In this document: positions 9,146 through 18,751 of the stretch, in pieces
How positions within the stretch are numbered: position 1 is the first letter of the stretch
Layout of the letters: the number at the start of each line of letters is the position of its first letter
Assembly: GCF_900142195.1 (NCBI RefSeq)
Contig: NZ_FRAB01000011.1
Location: forward strand, 1 to 64,000
DNA: 64,000 nt
Direction: 5' to 3'
Origin: Paraburkholderia terricola
GTDB lineage: Bacteria > Pseudomonadota > Gammaproteobacteria > Burkholderiales > Burkholderiaceae
Position numbers and translations under genes: made by a program
The notes under the pieces: generated by a model
What the model was told of the DNA's origin: nothing
Seen by the model: only the letters and a program-made list of their open reading frames with translations
The model's database searches: none

Positions 9146-10150
9146 TTGGCTAACCCATCCGCAATCCCCTCGGCGAATCGTCGGCAACTGCTGGTTGCGG
9201 GCGCTGGCGCGGCCGGCGCGGCAGTCGCCGCCATGGCCGCGCCGGGCGTCGCGATGGCCGCCGCGGCGGCCGGCGGCAATCCGCACGCAGGCAGTGCATC
9301 CCACTCACAGCATGGAGAGCGACACACGATGAACACGGTAACCACAAAAGACGGCACGCGGATCTTCTTCAAGGACTGGGGCGCCGGCAAGCCCGTGGTG
9401 TTCTCGCACGGCTGGCCGCTCGACGCCGACGCGTGGGACGCGCAAATGCTCTTCCTCGTGCAGAAGGGCTATCGGGTCATCGCCCACGACCGCCGCGGCC
9501 ACGGCCGCTCCGATCAGCCGTCCCACGGCAACGACATGGATACCTACGCCGACGACCTGGCCGCGGTGATCAACGCGCTCGACCTGAAGGGCGCGACGCT
9601 CGTCGGCCATTCGACGGGCGGCGGCGAAGTCGCGCATTACATCGGCCGCCACGGCACCTCGCGGGTCGCCAAGGCCGTGCTGATCGGCGCCGTGCCGCCG
9701 ATCATGGTCAAGACCGAGAGCAACCCGAACGGCCTGCCGATGTCCGTGTTCGACGGCATTCGCGCGAACGTGGCGGCGAACCGCTCGCAGTTCTACAAGG
9801 ACCTGGCCATGCCGTTCTACGGCTTCAACCGGCCCAACGCGAAGACCTCGCAAGGCACGATCGACGAGTTCTGGCGCGAAGGCATGCTCGGCTCGATACT
9901 CGGCCAGTACGAATGCGTGAAGCAGTTCTCCGAGGTGGACTACACCGCCGACCTGAAGAAGATCGACGTCCCCACGCTGATCCTGCACGGCGACGACGAC
10001 CAGATCGTGCCGATCGACGACTCGGCGCGCCTCTCGGCGAAGCTGGTGAAGAACGCCACGCTGAAGGTTTATCCGGGCGCGCCGCACGGCATGTGCACGA
10101 CGCTGGCGGATAAGGTCAACGCCGATCTGCTGGAGTTCTTGCAAAGCTGA
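9146..10150 (+). CDS. Alpha/beta hydrolase (non-haem chloroperoxidase-like) with Tat-type leader and an internal second start
   Basis: 334 aa from a TTG at 9146 that has GGAGAG five bases upstream. The leader contains [11 protein letters not shown] and a long Ala-rich hydrophobic run ending AMAAAA, a typical Tat signal. The hydrolase domain begins at Met62 (ATG at 9329): oxyanion motif HGWP, nucleophile elbow GHSTGGG, an Asp in HGDDDQIVP and the final His in GAPHGM. This is the pattern of the cofactor-free haloperoxidase/esterase family. A second GGAGAG lies nine bases before the internal ATG, so a leaderless 273-aa cytoplasmic form may also be made. It sits 134 bases after the molybdenum-hydroxylase operon. 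Confidence 0.9.
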   Translation: MANPSAIPSANRRQLLVAGAGAAGAAVAAMAAPGVAMAAAAAGGNPHAGSASHSQHGERHTMNTVTTKDGTRIFFKDWGAGKPVVFSHGWPLDADAWDAQMLFLVQKGYRVIAHDRRGHGRSDQPSHGNDMDTYADDLAAVINALDLKGATLVGHSTGGGEVAHYIGRHGTSRVAKAVLIGAVPPIMVKTESNPNGLPMSVFDGIRANVAANRSQFYKDLAMPFYGFNRPNAKTSQGTIDEFWREGMLGSILGQYECVKQFSEVDYTADLKKIDVPTLILHGDDDQIVPIDDSARLSAKLVKNATLKVYPGAPHGMCTTLADKVNADLLEFLQS

Positions 10151-10205
10151 TGCCGAAGCCCGGGCGCTGATCCCGGGATGAATCGGGGCAACGCTCGTTG
10201 CCCAT

Positions 10206-10256
10206 GCGCGGCGCGTTTTCCTGGCGAACCTGGCTCGCCGGAAAAACGCGCCGCGC
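10206..10256. terminator. Long hairpin after the hydrolase gene
   Basis: A 22-base arm at 10206-10227 pairs with 10235-10256 around a 7-base loop, with about two mismatches. The stem is very GC-rich at its base (GCGCGGCGCG) with an internal A:T run. No strong T tract follows on either strand, so it may end transcription weakly, protect the hydrolase mRNA end or insulate the araC-type gene downstream. Confidence 0.6.
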
Positions 10257-10391
10257 GTGCGTTGGAGATTGAACTCGTCATTCGACCGATTGCGACCGGT
10301 AAGCCATAATGACGAATAATTACATTTCGTTATTTTCGGTTAAATTACCGAGGTAGCGGGACCGCTGCGCGACGAATCGAGGTGACGATCC

Positions 10392-11306
10392 ATGCTTGAC
10401 GATACTCAGACATCCGCCGCCACGGCCGCACGCCCGAAGGACTCGCTCGGCTGCCTGTCGAGCCACCTGTACCGCGATCTCGAACTCGACACCGGCGAGT
10501 TCAGGTTCCATCGCAAATGCACGCGCGACAACAAGGCCAGCGCCGTTGCCATGCACGGTTCGGAGCGCGGCTTTCTGATTGGCGTGTCGCTGAAAACCGG
10601 GCATCGCCGGCGTATTTTCTCGGGCCACCGCTGGACCTCGCACGACTTCGAACAGGACAGCATCTACATTCGCGACTTCGCGGACGACTATAAAGCCGAC
10701 TTGCAAAGCGGCTTCGATTTCGTGCTGATCGAACTGTCGCGCGCTTTCATGGCGAACGCCTGCTATGAGCGAAGCGGCGCGAGCGTGCCGCGGCTCGCGC
10801 CGCTGGCCGGGCACAAGGACCCGGTGCTCGGCCATCTCGCCCAGGTGCTGGCGCTCACGCTCGACCGGCAGAGCGAGGCCAGCCCGCTCTTCGCCGAACA
10901 ATTGGGCGTCACCATCGGAACCCATCTGCTCGATCGGTACGGCAACGCGCCGCCGCAATCGGAGAAGAAAAGCCGCCGCCTCTCCAGTTTGCAGGAAGCA
11001 CGCGCCAAGGACATGCTGCTCGCGAAGTCGCAAGGCAACGTTTCGATCGAGGAAATCGCAAGCGCGTGCAATCTGTCACGCAGCTACTTCATTCGCGCGT
11101 TTCGCGAGACCACGCATCGCACGCCGCATCAATGGCTGCTCGAACGGCGTATCGACCGCGCCCGCGACCTGCTGAAGCATTCGGACTATTCCCTGTCGGA
11201 AATCGCCATCGCCTGCGGCTTCTCCGATCAGAGTCATTTCACGCGAATATTCTCGCAATGGGTCGGCGTGCCGCCCGGCGCGTGGCGCCGGCAAGCCTGC
11301 AACTGA
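10392..11306 (+). CDS. AraC-family transcriptional regulator
   Basis: 304 aa. The C-terminal 100 residues form the paired helix-turn-helix: VSIEEIASACNLSRSYFIRAF is the first and LSEIAIACGFSDQSHFTRIF the second, ending in the conserved P.AWR. The N-terminal part shows no recognisable ligand domain, only weak similarity to stress- or effector-sensing AraC N-termini. GAGGTGACGATCC precedes the ATG. An AT-rich block at 10310-10355 just upstream is the likely promoter. It lies downstream of the hydrolase on the same strand but is separated by a long hairpin, so it may control the hydrolase or itself. The target is unknown. Confidence 0.92.
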   Translation: MLDDTQTSAATAARPKDSLGCLSSHLYRDLELDTGEFRFHRKCTRDNKASAVAMHGSERGFLIGVSLKTGHRRRIFSGHRWTSHDFEQDSIYIRDFADDYKADLQSGFDFVLIELSRAFMANACYERSGASVPRLAPLAGHKDPVLGHLAQVLALTLDRQSEASPLFAEQLGVTIGTHLLDRYGNAPPQSEKKSRRLSSLQEARAKDMLLAKSQGNVSIEEIASACNLSRSYFIRAFRETTHRTPHQWLLERRIDRARDLLKHSDYSLSEIAIACGFSDQSHFTRIFSQWVGVPPGAWRRQACN

Positions 11307-11562
11307 CCCGCTTGCAACGCATGCGTCGAGCCGGCGCCGATTGAACGATCGAGCGCCGCCGTTGTTTCATGCCATTGGACTTTCATACAAAGCATCGCAC
11401 TAACCGACAAGACACGCGCAATTCGCCAAGGTACTTTCGATCACGTCGACGATGGCCGTTCGAGCGCGCATTGCCGGATGGAAATCATGCAAAGGCGGGT
11501 GACGCCACGATCGAGCCGCACCGTTGCCTTATCACGCTCATTGCCCGGAACCTGAAAACGAC

Positions 11563-14550
11563 ATGATCGAATTAGGCCGCTTTCACATCGATCTGGAGAT
11601 GCGCACGTTGCGCAAGGACGGCGAACCGGTGCATCTCGGCTCCCGTGCGTTCGATATCCTCGCGGTGGTCGCATCGGCGGGCGGGCGCCTCGTCACGAAA
11701 GACGAGTTGATGAACGCGGTCTGGCCCAACACGATAGTCGAAGAAAACAACATTCAGGTACACCTCTCCGCGCTGCGAAAAATACTCGGCGCGGACCGCG
11801 ATCTGATTCTCACCGTGCCAGGGCGCGGTTATCAACTGGTGCGCCGATCGAACCGGTCGGCGCCCGGGCAATCCTTCGCGCCCGCGCCTGCCGCATGCCC
11901 GTTGCCGCCGCCCAAGACGCACCTGGTGGGCCGCGAGGCGGCGGTTCGGCAAATCCGCGCGATGCTCGCGCACGCGCACGTGCTGACGCTGGTGGGCGCG
12001 GGCGGCATCGGCAAAACCAGTCTCGCGATCGAAGCGGCCCGTCACGCCGCCGCGGATTTCGTCGAAGTGTGCTTCGTGGAACTCGCCGCGCTCACCGCGC
12101 ACGGCGGCGTGCTCGCCGCCATCGCCGAAGATTGCGGGCTGGCTGCGGCAGATGCCGCGCCGGGCGTTGCGCCGGGTGTTGCACAAATGGCCGCCGCGCT
12201 CGCGCAAAAACGCCGGCTGCTGGTGCTCGACAACGCCGAGCACCTGGTGGACGAGGTGGCGGAAGTCGTCGAGGCGCTGGTCGCGGAATGCGCTTCGCTG
12301 CGCGTGCTCGTCACGAGCAGGGAGCCGCTGCGCATCATGCCCGAAGCGATTTTCCGGGTGGATCCGCTCGACGTGCCGCAACCGGATTCGAGCGACGCGG
12401 AGATCTTGCAGCAGTCGGCCGTGAATCTGTTTCTGCTGCGCGCCAACTCGTTGCAGCGCAAGGTGGGCGCGGAGCGTGCGGAACTGCGGCTGGTCGGCGA
12501 GATATGCCGGCGGCTCGACGGCATTCCGCTCGCGCTCGAACTGGCCGCGGCCCGCGTCGTGGCGCTCGGCGTGGAAGGCGTGTATCAGCGGCTGGACGAT
12601 CGCATGGCGATTCTCGCGGGCGGCTATCGGACCGCGCTGCCGCGCCATCAAACCTTGCGCGCGACCTTCGACTGGAGCTTCGCGCTGCTCGACGCCGGCG
12701 CGCAGTCGCTGTTCAGACGAATCGCGGTGTTCGGCGGCCTGTTCACGTTCGAGGCCATGTGCGCGGTCGTGTGCGACGCCAGCTTGACGGTCGCGAGCGC
12801 GATCAACGGCATCAGCGAACTGCTCGCCAAATCGCTGGTGAATGTCGAATTCGACGGTCCGGTGGCGCGGTATCGCCTCTCCGAATCGACGCGCGCCTAT
12901 GCGCTCGAAAAGCTCCAGGCTGAAGGCGAGCGGCAGGATCTGGCCGCGCGCCATGCGCGCTATCTCGCCTGCTGCTTGCAGGCTCGCCCGGCGCGGACGG
13001 CTGCCGGCGCGGCGAGCAGCACCGATTCGAGCGCCGCCGATCACGCGGCGGTGTTCCAGCATTCGCTCGACGACGCGTGCAGCGCCCTGGATTGGGCGTT
13101 CTCCCCGGAGGGCGACGTGCGGCTCGGCGTCGAACTCGCGTCGAATCTGGCCGGCGCGCTGCTCGACGCCGGCATGATCGCGGAGTGCTGCGCGCGCACC
13201 GGGCAAGCGGTCGACGCGCTCGACAAGCTCCCCGCCGCATCGGTCGCCGCCGTCAGCGAAATGCGCGTGCGCGCGGCGTTGGCGTCGGCCTTGCCCTACA
13301 TTCACGGCGCGGTTGGGCGGTCGGCGGAATTGTGGCGCGACGTGCTCGCGCTCGCGCTGGCGTGCGGCGACGAAGCGTTTCATGCCCGCGCGCTATGGGG
13401 CCTCTGGAACACGATGATGTCCGGTGGAAACATCCACGAATCGATGAAGTACGCGAAGCGGTTCCAGCAATTCGCGCAGGCACAAGCACAAGCACAAGAG
13501 AACCCGTGGCAACAGATCCTGGCGGATCAACTGGTGGCCATTTCGCTGCATTGTCTCGGCCGGCATGGCGAAGCCCGGCAGGCGCTGCTCGACGTCAGGC
13601 AACGTATCGTCTCGCTCGACGGCAAAGCGCAGCGGGTGGGCAGCTTCGCCGTCGATCCGCTCGTCTATTGCAACGGCACGCTCGCGCGAATCGCGTGGCT
13701 CGAAGGGAATGTCGGCGAGGCCCTGGCGCTCGTCGATCAACTCGTGAGCCTGGTGCGCCCCCATACGATGGAACCGTCGCTCACGCATGTGCTCGGCGCG
13801 GCGGCGGCGCCGCTGGCGTTGTTGTCGGGCGATCTGAGCGGCGGCGCGGCCTATCTGGAGATCATGCGCTCGCAAGCCGCGCTGCATCGCTCCGAGGTGT
13901 GGCTGGATTACTGCGACTGCCTGTCCGCGTATCGCGACATTCTCGACGGACACGCGCAGCGGGCGCTGCCGGTTCTCGCGCAGGCGCTCGACGCGTTGAT
14001 CGCGCGCGGCTTCCGGCGTTTGATCACGTTGTTCATCGTCGCCTACGCCGAGGCGCTCGTCACGGCCGGGCAGATCCACGAAGCCCGCAGCCGATTGAAC
14101 GAAGCGCTGGCATTCTGCGAAAGCAACGGCGAGCTGATTTTCCTGCCGGAAATCTGGCGCGTGCTGGGGCTTGCGGCACACGCCGAAGCGCGCGCGCAGG
14201 CCTATGCGGGGAATGCGTCCAACGCGCGGCGCAGTGACGCGTCGGCATGCTTCGCGAAGGCGATCGAACTGTCCCGCACGCAGGGCGCGAGGATGTGGGA
14301 ACTGCGCGCCTCGATGGCGCTCGCCGCGCTGCTGCGCGACGAAGGCCGAACCGAGGCGGCGCTTGAACTGCTCGAACGAATCGCGCTCTGTTTCGACGCG
14401 GCATCCGGCAGCGCCGACGTCGATGCGTTGTTCGAGACCATCGGGACGCTGCGCTCGCGCTCAGGCAAACCGCTTCGCCGGGCGGCGTTCGACACCATGC
14501 CGCCGCTCGACACGCGCGCGGCTTTGGCGGCTCCCGCTAGCGCCGGCTAG
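11563..14550 (+). CDS. Large winged-helix/P-loop ATPase transcriptional regulator
   Basis: 995 aa. Residues 1-105 are an OmpR/CadC-type winged helix (LTVPGRGYQLVRR ends the wing). A predicted ATPase domain of the STAND/NB-ARC class follows, with Walker A GAGGIGKTS near 145-153, Walker B RLLVLDNAEH near 218-226, and a sensor-like TSREPLR. The last 500 residues are helical and Ala/Leu-rich, like the TPR-type sensor of such regulators. They are usually ATP-dependent activators with an unknown ligand. The start at 11563 begins right at the domain; a TTG at 11524 would add 13 residues. The gene is alone between araC and a convergent binding-protein gene. Confidence 0.88.
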   Translation: MIELGRFHIDLEMRTLRKDGEPVHLGSRAFDILAVVASAGGRLVTKDELMNAVWPNTIVEENNIQVHLSALRKILGADRDLILTVPGRGYQLVRRSNRSAPGQSFAPAPAACPLPPPKTHLVGREAAVRQIRAMLAHAHVLTLVGAGGIGKTSLAIEAARHAAADFVEVCFVELAALTAHGGVLAAIAEDCGLAAADAAPGVAPGVAQMAAALAQKRRLLVLDNAEHLVDEVAEVVEALVAECASLRVLVTSREPLRIMPEAIFRVDPLDVPQPDSSDAEILQQSAVNLFLLRANSLQRKVGAERAELRLVGEICRRLDGIPLALELAAARVVALGVEGVYQRLDDRMAILAGGYRTALPRHQTLRATFDWSFALLDAGAQSLFRRIAVFGGLFTFEAMCAVVCDASLTVASAINGISELLAKSLVNVEFDGPVARYRLSESTRAYALEKLQAEGERQDLAARHARYLACCLQARPARTAAGAASSTDSSAADHAAVFQHSLDDACSALDWAFSPEGDVRLGVELASNLAGALLDAGMIAECCARTGQAVDALDKLPAASVAAVSEMRVRAALASALPYIHGAVGRSAELWRDVLALALACGDEAFHARALWGLWNTMMSGGNIHESMKYAKRFQQFAQAQAQAQENPWQQILADQLVAISLHCLGRHGEARQALLDVRQRIVSLDGKAQRVGSFAVDPLVYCNGTLARIAWLEGNVGEALALVDQLVSLVRPHTMEPSLTHVLGAAAAPLALLSGDLSGGAAYLEIMRSQAALHRSEVWLDYCDCLSAYRDILDGHAQRALPVLAQALDALIARGFRRLITLFIVAYAEALVTAGQIHEARSRLNEALAFCESNGELIFLPEIWRVLGLAAHAEARAQAYAGNASNARRSDASACFAKAIELSRTQGARMWELRASMALAALLRDEGRTEAALELLERIALCFDAASGSADVDALFETIGTLRSRSGKPLRRAAFDTMPPLDTRAALAAPASAG

Positions 14551-14647
14551 ATAGCGGTGGCCCTTGCGGCGGCCGTTGCGCTCGCCGGCCGGCTCACGTG
14601 CAACCGGCCACACCCGGCGCGTGAACGCGAACGCGCTCAGCCACAGT

Positions 14648-15658
14648 TCACACGTTCGCGATGTGCGTGTCCGCAATCGCGCGCACGTCGATGCGGCGCG
14701 GCAGGATCGCGTCGCGGTTCGCGCTGTCCGCCACCTTTTGCAGCGCGGCAATATCCGCCTCGGTGATGAAGTGCTGTTTCAGCGACGCGCGTTGCGTGAT
14801 CCGCTTCGCGGCATCGAGCGGCGAGCGCGTCAGCGTCGCGTAGATTTGCGCGTAGGCGTCGGGGTTCGCCAGCGCCCAATCGCCCGCGCGTTGCAGCCTG
14901 AGCAGGACGTCCGCGATCGCCGCGCGTTTGCGCGTGTCCGCGAGCGCGGCCCCGGAGGCGGTGATGAAACCGAGACCGCTGTTGATGCCGGTGCCGTCGC
15001 GCAAAATCCGCGCGCCGCGTTGCACCGCGATGCCGTAGTACGGATCGAACGTCGCCCATGCTTCAATCGATCCCGATGCGAACGCGGCAAATGCATCGAC
15101 CGGCAAGATGAAACGCACGCTGACGTCTTCTTTCGAGAGCCCCGCTTCAGCCAGCGCGCCGTATAACTGAAACTGCGAAATGCTGCCGCGCGCCGAGGAG
15201 ACGAACACGGTGCGCCCCTTCAGATCCGCGACCGTGCGAATCTTCGAATCCGCCGCGACCAGAATGCCGAGTTGCGCGCCGGAGCCCACGCGCGTCGCGA
15301 CGATCTTCAAGCTCGGATCGCCCACCGCCGCCGCGAGCACCGGCAAGTCGCCCGCCGGCGCGAGATCGACCGCGCCCGCGCGTTGCGCTTCGAAGAGCGG
15401 CGCGGCGCCCTGGAAGTTGGCCCAGCGAAAAGCGTAGGGCGCGCCGTCGAGCACTTTCGTCGCTTCCGCCAGCGCGCGCGTGCCGCCGGCCTGGTCGCCG
15501 AGAACGAGCGTGATGGAAGTGGCGGCGGCTTCGGCGGCCTGCGCGCCGTGCGCGTGCAACGCGCCGGTCACGGCGAAGACGCTCAGTGCGGGCGCCGCGC
15601 CTAATAGCTTCAGCGTGCGCCGTCGCGTGGAAAACGATGTGGGAACAGAAGCGGCCAT
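14648..15658 (-). CDS. ABC transporter substrate-binding protein, aliphatic sulfonate/nitrate type
   Basis: 336 aa. The N-terminus RRRTLKLLGAAPALSVFAV...AQAAEAA is a Tat- or Sec-type export signal. The mature part shows the SsuA/TauA/NrtA-like fold: DLKGRTVFVSSARGSISQFQLYGAL, then IEAWATFDPYYGIA. Such proteins bind sulfonates, taurine or related organosulfur compounds in the periplasm. No permease or ATPase gene lies beside it, so it must use a transporter encoded elsewhere. It lies 243 bases downstream of the 1-Cys peroxiredoxin gene on the same strand, which supports a link to sulfur limitation. The exact ligand is unknown. Confidence 0.88.
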   Translation of the reverse strand: MAASVPTSFSTRRRTLKLLGAAPALSVFAVTGALHAHGAQAAEAAATSITLVLGDQAGGTRALAEATKVLDGAPYAFRWANFQGAAPLFEAQRAGAVDLAPAGDLPVLAAAVGDPSLKIVATRVGSGAQLGILVAADSKIRTVADLKGRTVFVSSARGSISQFQLYGALAEAGLSKEDVSVRFILPVDAFAAFASGSIEAWATFDPYYGIAVQRGARILRDGTGINSGLGFITASGAALADTRKRAAIADVLLRLQRAGDWALANPDAYAQIYATLTRSPLDAAKRITQRASLKQHFITEADIAALQKVADSANRDAILPRRIDVRAIADTHIANV

Positions 15659-15901
15659 ACGCCCTCGCTTTGCAATAGTTCGCCAAGCGTAACGAGCGAA
15701 GCGGGCCTTGAGAATGATTCGATTCCGATAACGTTATCTCGAACCGCTATTTGGCTCTGGATGCCGCGGGCGTTCGCCGAGCGGGCATGGTCCGGCCGTA
15801 TTGGGGCGCCAGGCCGGGAAGGCCTGGCGCCGGTGGCCGCGCCGCCACTGTGGAGAACGGCGCTTCGTCTTAACCGCGAGGTGCGCTAACGCGCGCCGGT
15901 T

Positions 15902-16555
15902 TCACTTCGGCTGCTCGACGTAACGCAGATACGGCTTCACCGTCTTGAAGCCTTGCGGGTATTTCTTCGCTGCGTCGTCGTTCGAAACGGAGGTCGGGAT
16001 GATGACGTCCTCCCCCGGTTTCCAGTTCACCGGCGTCGCCACCGTGTGTTTCGCGTTGAGCTGCAGCGCATCGAGCAGACGCAGCACTTCGTCGAAATTG
16101 CGCCCCGCGCTCATCGGATACACGAGCATCGCCTTGACCTTCTTGTCGGGGCCGATCAGAAACACGGAGCGCACCGTTGCGTTATCCACGGCGGTGCGCG
16201 GGCCGCCGCTCGCGCTCGGATGGATCATGTCGTAGGCCTTCGCAACGCTCAGGTCGGCGTCGCCGATCAACGGGTAGTTGATCGCGTGACCCTGCGTCTC
16301 CTCGATATCCTTGACCCATTTCTCGTGATCGCTGACGGGATCGATGCTAAGACCGATGATCTTCGTGTTGCGCTTATCGAATTCCGGCTTCAGCCGGGCC
16401 ATGTATCCGAGTTCGGTGGTGCAAACCGGCGTGAAATCCTTAGGATGAGAAAACAGGATCGCCCAATGGTCGCCGATCCATTCGTGAAAATGGATCGTCC
16501 CTTCGGTGGTTTCCGCGGTGAAATCCGGAGCTTCTTCGCCTAGTCGAATCGACAT
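15902..16555 (-). CDS. lsfA: 1-Cys peroxiredoxin (Prx6/LsfA type)
   Basis: 217 aa. The peroxidatic cysteine sits in DFTPVCTTELG near residue 46, the Prx6 signature. The long C-terminal extension (YPQGFKTVKPYLRYVEQP) is also typical of 1-Cys enzymes. It reduces peroxides in the cytoplasm. Of two in-frame ATGs, the one at 16555 is six bases from GGAGG; the one at 16561 abuts GGAGG and cannot be used. In pseudomonads the LsfA protein is induced by sulfate starvation and is linked to sulfonate genes. The sulfonate-type binding protein downstream agrees with that role here, though co-regulation is inferred. Confidence 0.9.
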   Translation of the reverse strand: MSIRLGEEAPDFTAETTEGTIHFHEWIGDHWAILFSHPKDFTPVCTTELGYMARLKPEFDKRNTKIIGLSIDPVSDHEKWVKDIEETQGHAINYPLIGDADLSVAKAYDMIHPSASGGPRTAVDNATVRSVFLIGPDKKVKAMLVYPMSAGRNFDEVLRLLDALQLNAKHTVATPVNWKPGEDVIIPTSVSNDDAAKKYPQGFKTVKPYLRYVEQPK

Positions 16556-16951
16556 CGTCATCCTCCATGAAGCGTGCTGCCGGGGTACACCGTCGGCGGC
16601 CCCGGCTGGTTGGTTGGCAATCAGGCGAGCAGCCTGACTGACGATCGGGCTCCCGCTAATCGAACGGCATGGCGCAGGAGCCCGTTAGCGGGCGCAGCGC
16701 GTGCGGCGGCTCCCTGAAAGAAACCCGCCGCGGGGTGTGACGAACCTCGGCCGAACCTCGGGACGAACGCCAGGACGCGCTGCGCGTCGCGCTTATAGCG
16801 TAGAACAAAAAGGACGGATATCGCGGCTGTTATGCAGAGCGGAACCGCCATTATGGTGACGGATCCGCTCATCGACGATGCGTGGCGCTGGCTTCAGCCT
16901 TGCGGAAAACCGGCGCGCGGCAAAACGCCGGGGCGCTTGCCGCGCCTTGGC
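16556..16951. other. Intergenic region, peroxiredoxin promoter side
   Basis: 396 bases between the peroxiredoxin start and the end of the phytase-domain gene. It has a perfect 6-base hairpin at 16621-16637 (TCAGGC...GCCTGA) and an imperfect inverted repeat of GCTCCCGCTAA with a copy about 40 bases on. A minus-strand frame at 16621-16872 encodes one possible hydrophobic segment but has no ribosome-binding site, and I do not call it. Confidence 0.5.
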
Positions 16952-18427
16952 TCAACGCTCGTCGTCGCCGTCGCGACCGCAAGCCTGAGCCGAATGACCA
17001 TGACCGTCGCCGCGACGATCGTCGTCCGCGCCCGGCAGCGTCTGCGGCACGTAGGCGGGCAACTCGCTCGCATCCCATGCGAACACGAAGAACTGGTTCG
17101 GGTTCGCGATGCCGGCCGGATGATTCGTATCGGTGACCGTGCCGAGGAAGTCGTTATCGTTGGCGATGAACAGCGTGTGCTTCTTCACGCCGCCGACCAC
17201 CACGTCGGGGCCGAACGCCAGGCCTTCCAGTTTCGCCGGAATGTCGTTCGCGTTGTAGCCGTGCGCGGTCAACGACGCGACCACGTCGAGGAACAAGGCT
17301 TTGCGCACCGCATACGGCGCGAGACCGGCCTCGCTGCTCGCGTTGCTCACGTCCTGCGCGCCTGTCAGGTCGATGTGAAACACCTTCTTGAAGGCCGCCG
17401 TGGAGTTGTCGCCGAGTCCCTTGCCGTCGCGCTCGTCGACCAGCAATTCATGGTCGTTGACGGCCACCACGTCGCTGATGGTCGGATACTTCGGCTTCGC
17501 CGCCGTACCGATGTTCGTCAGCGGATAGGCAAACTGCGTGGTCTTGCCGCTGCGTAAATCAATCCTGACGATGCGCGTATACCCGCCACTGGTGCCGCCG
17601 TCCTGAATCAGCGGGCTTTGCATCGCGCCGAACAGCGTCTTGCCGTCCGGCGAGATCGCGAGACCTTCCATCCCCTTGTTCGCCACGCGGCCCGAAGTGT
17701 TCTGCGAGATTTCGTCGCTGCCGACGGCGGCGAGCGTCGACACCGCGAACGTATCGGGCAGCTTGTAGCTATCGGTGCGGCGGCCGCTGCGGCGATCGAA
17801 GCGATAGACGTAGGGACCGTATTCGTCGGAGATAAAGACGCTTTCGCCGTCGCTGCTCACACGCACGCTTTCGGGATCGAAGCGTGCGTCGAGATCGTTG
17901 GTCGACAGGCGCGTCGGGTCGAAGTTGTCGGAGCGGCCGGTGAAGTAGTGAGTGCGGTTGCGGCGGTTCAGCGCGGGCGCGCCGTTGGGCACGCCGGCCG
18001 CGGCGCCCGTTCCGTAGACGAGCGTTTCAGACGCGTGAAGCAGCGTCGTGCCGATGAGTTTCGGCGTCAGCGTGTACGGCAGCGCAGCGCCCGCCGCACC
18101 CGGTTTCAGGCGCAGGCGCAAGGTCTGAAAGCGGTTGATGTACGACGCGGTGTCGTCGATGGCCGCGTTGTACGGCACGGCATTCGGGCCGCGGTCCGGC
18201 ACCGCGACAAACGTATGGCATCCCGCGTAGGCGATGCCCGAACCCAGGCCGCCCAGCAGATTGCCCGCCGCGCCGTTCTCCAGCGGCGCCGCCGTTTCCT
18301 TCGACAAATCGCCGCTCAAGCCGCTCAACTGACCGACCGCGATGAGGTCCACGGCTGCATGCGCCGCCGTGGCGAACAGGAGCGACGAGGCGATCGCCGT
18401 CAGGGCAAGAAGTCTTGAACGAGACAC
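16952..18427 (-). CDS. Secreted esterase-like protein of the phytase-domain family
   Basis: 491 aa from a GTG start at 18427, eight bases after AAGGAAC. Residues 1-24 are a Sec signal peptide ending AHAA. The rest matches the esterase-like-activity-of-phytase beta-propeller family: FDPESVRVSSDGESVFISDEYGPYVYRFD and MEGLAISPDGKTLFGAMQSPL are hallmark blade motifs, with KLEGLAFGPDV and FIANDND near the end. The last 25 residues are rich in His, Asp and Arg. The protein is probably periplasmic or secreted and may act on phosphate or ester substrates. Function within the family is poorly defined. It has no operon partner. Confidence 0.88.
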   Translation of the reverse strand: MSRSRLLALTAIASSLLFATAAHAAVDLIAVGQLSGLSGDLSKETAAPLENGAAGNLLGGLGSGIAYAGCHTFVAVPDRGPNAVPYNAAIDDTASYINRFQTLRLRLKPGAAGAALPYTLTPKLIGTTLLHASETLVYGTGAAAGVPNGAPALNRRNRTHYFTGRSDNFDPTRLSTNDLDARFDPESVRVSSDGESVFISDEYGPYVYRFDRRSGRRTDSYKLPDTFAVSTLAAVGSDEISQNTSGRVANKGMEGLAISPDGKTLFGAMQSPLIQDGGTSGGYTRIVRIDLRSGKTTQFAYPLTNIGTAAKPKYPTISDVVAVNDHELLVDERDGKGLGDNSTAAFKKVFHIDLTGAQDVSNASSEAGLAPYAVRKALFLDVVASLTAHGYNANDIPAKLEGLAFGPDVVVGGVKKHTLFIANDNDFLGTVTDTNHPAGIANPNQFFVFAWDASELPAYVPQTLPGADDDRRGDGHGHSAQACGRDGDDER

Positions 18428-18751
18428 GATGATGTTCCTTGAAGGGAATGCTTGTTTTGGACGTGTCTGGCGCTAAGCGTCGCCCATGCGTGCGTGGCTC
18501 GCGTGGATCTTCGGGGGTGGTCAGGGAGGGCCAGCGCGCAGCTCGGTGGGCCGTTGAAGGCCGGCGGTAATAGTGCGTGAGGTTTGTGACTGAATAATGA
18601 CCGTTATGCGTGACCGGGCCAGCGGCGCGAACCGGTCGAGCCGAATCGGCGAATCACCGCTTTGCGCGGGCGTGGTGAACGGACATATCAGCAGGCTGAC
18701 GAAACGTGCGTGCGGCAATGGCCGATTCAATCGGCCATTGCTTCGGGTCTT
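18428..18751. other. Intergenic region before the phytase-domain gene
   Basis: 324 bases holding the promoter side of the minus-strand phytase-domain gene and the 3' end of the DUF1801 gene. A moderately AT-rich stretch at 18560-18610 is the best promoter candidate. A perfect hairpin sits at 18715-18741. I saw no gene in it. Confidence 0.5.
18715..18741 (-). terminator. Hairpin terminator after the DUF1801 gene
   Basis: A perfect inverted repeat with 13-base arms (GCAATGGCCGATT and its complement) around one base, effectively an 11-bp stem with a 5-base loop, 11 bases beyond the stop of the minus-strand gene. Only a weak T run follows, so termination strength is uncertain. Confidence 0.6.

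Noticed and set aside
11572..13383. A 603-codon minus-strand frame under the large regulator
   Set aside because: It overlaps the Walker motifs of the plus-strand ATPase and has no domain of its own.
16621..16872. Minus-strand 83-codon frame with a hydrophobic N-terminus
   Set aside because: No ribosome site, no homology, and its C-terminal half is random-looking; left uncalled.
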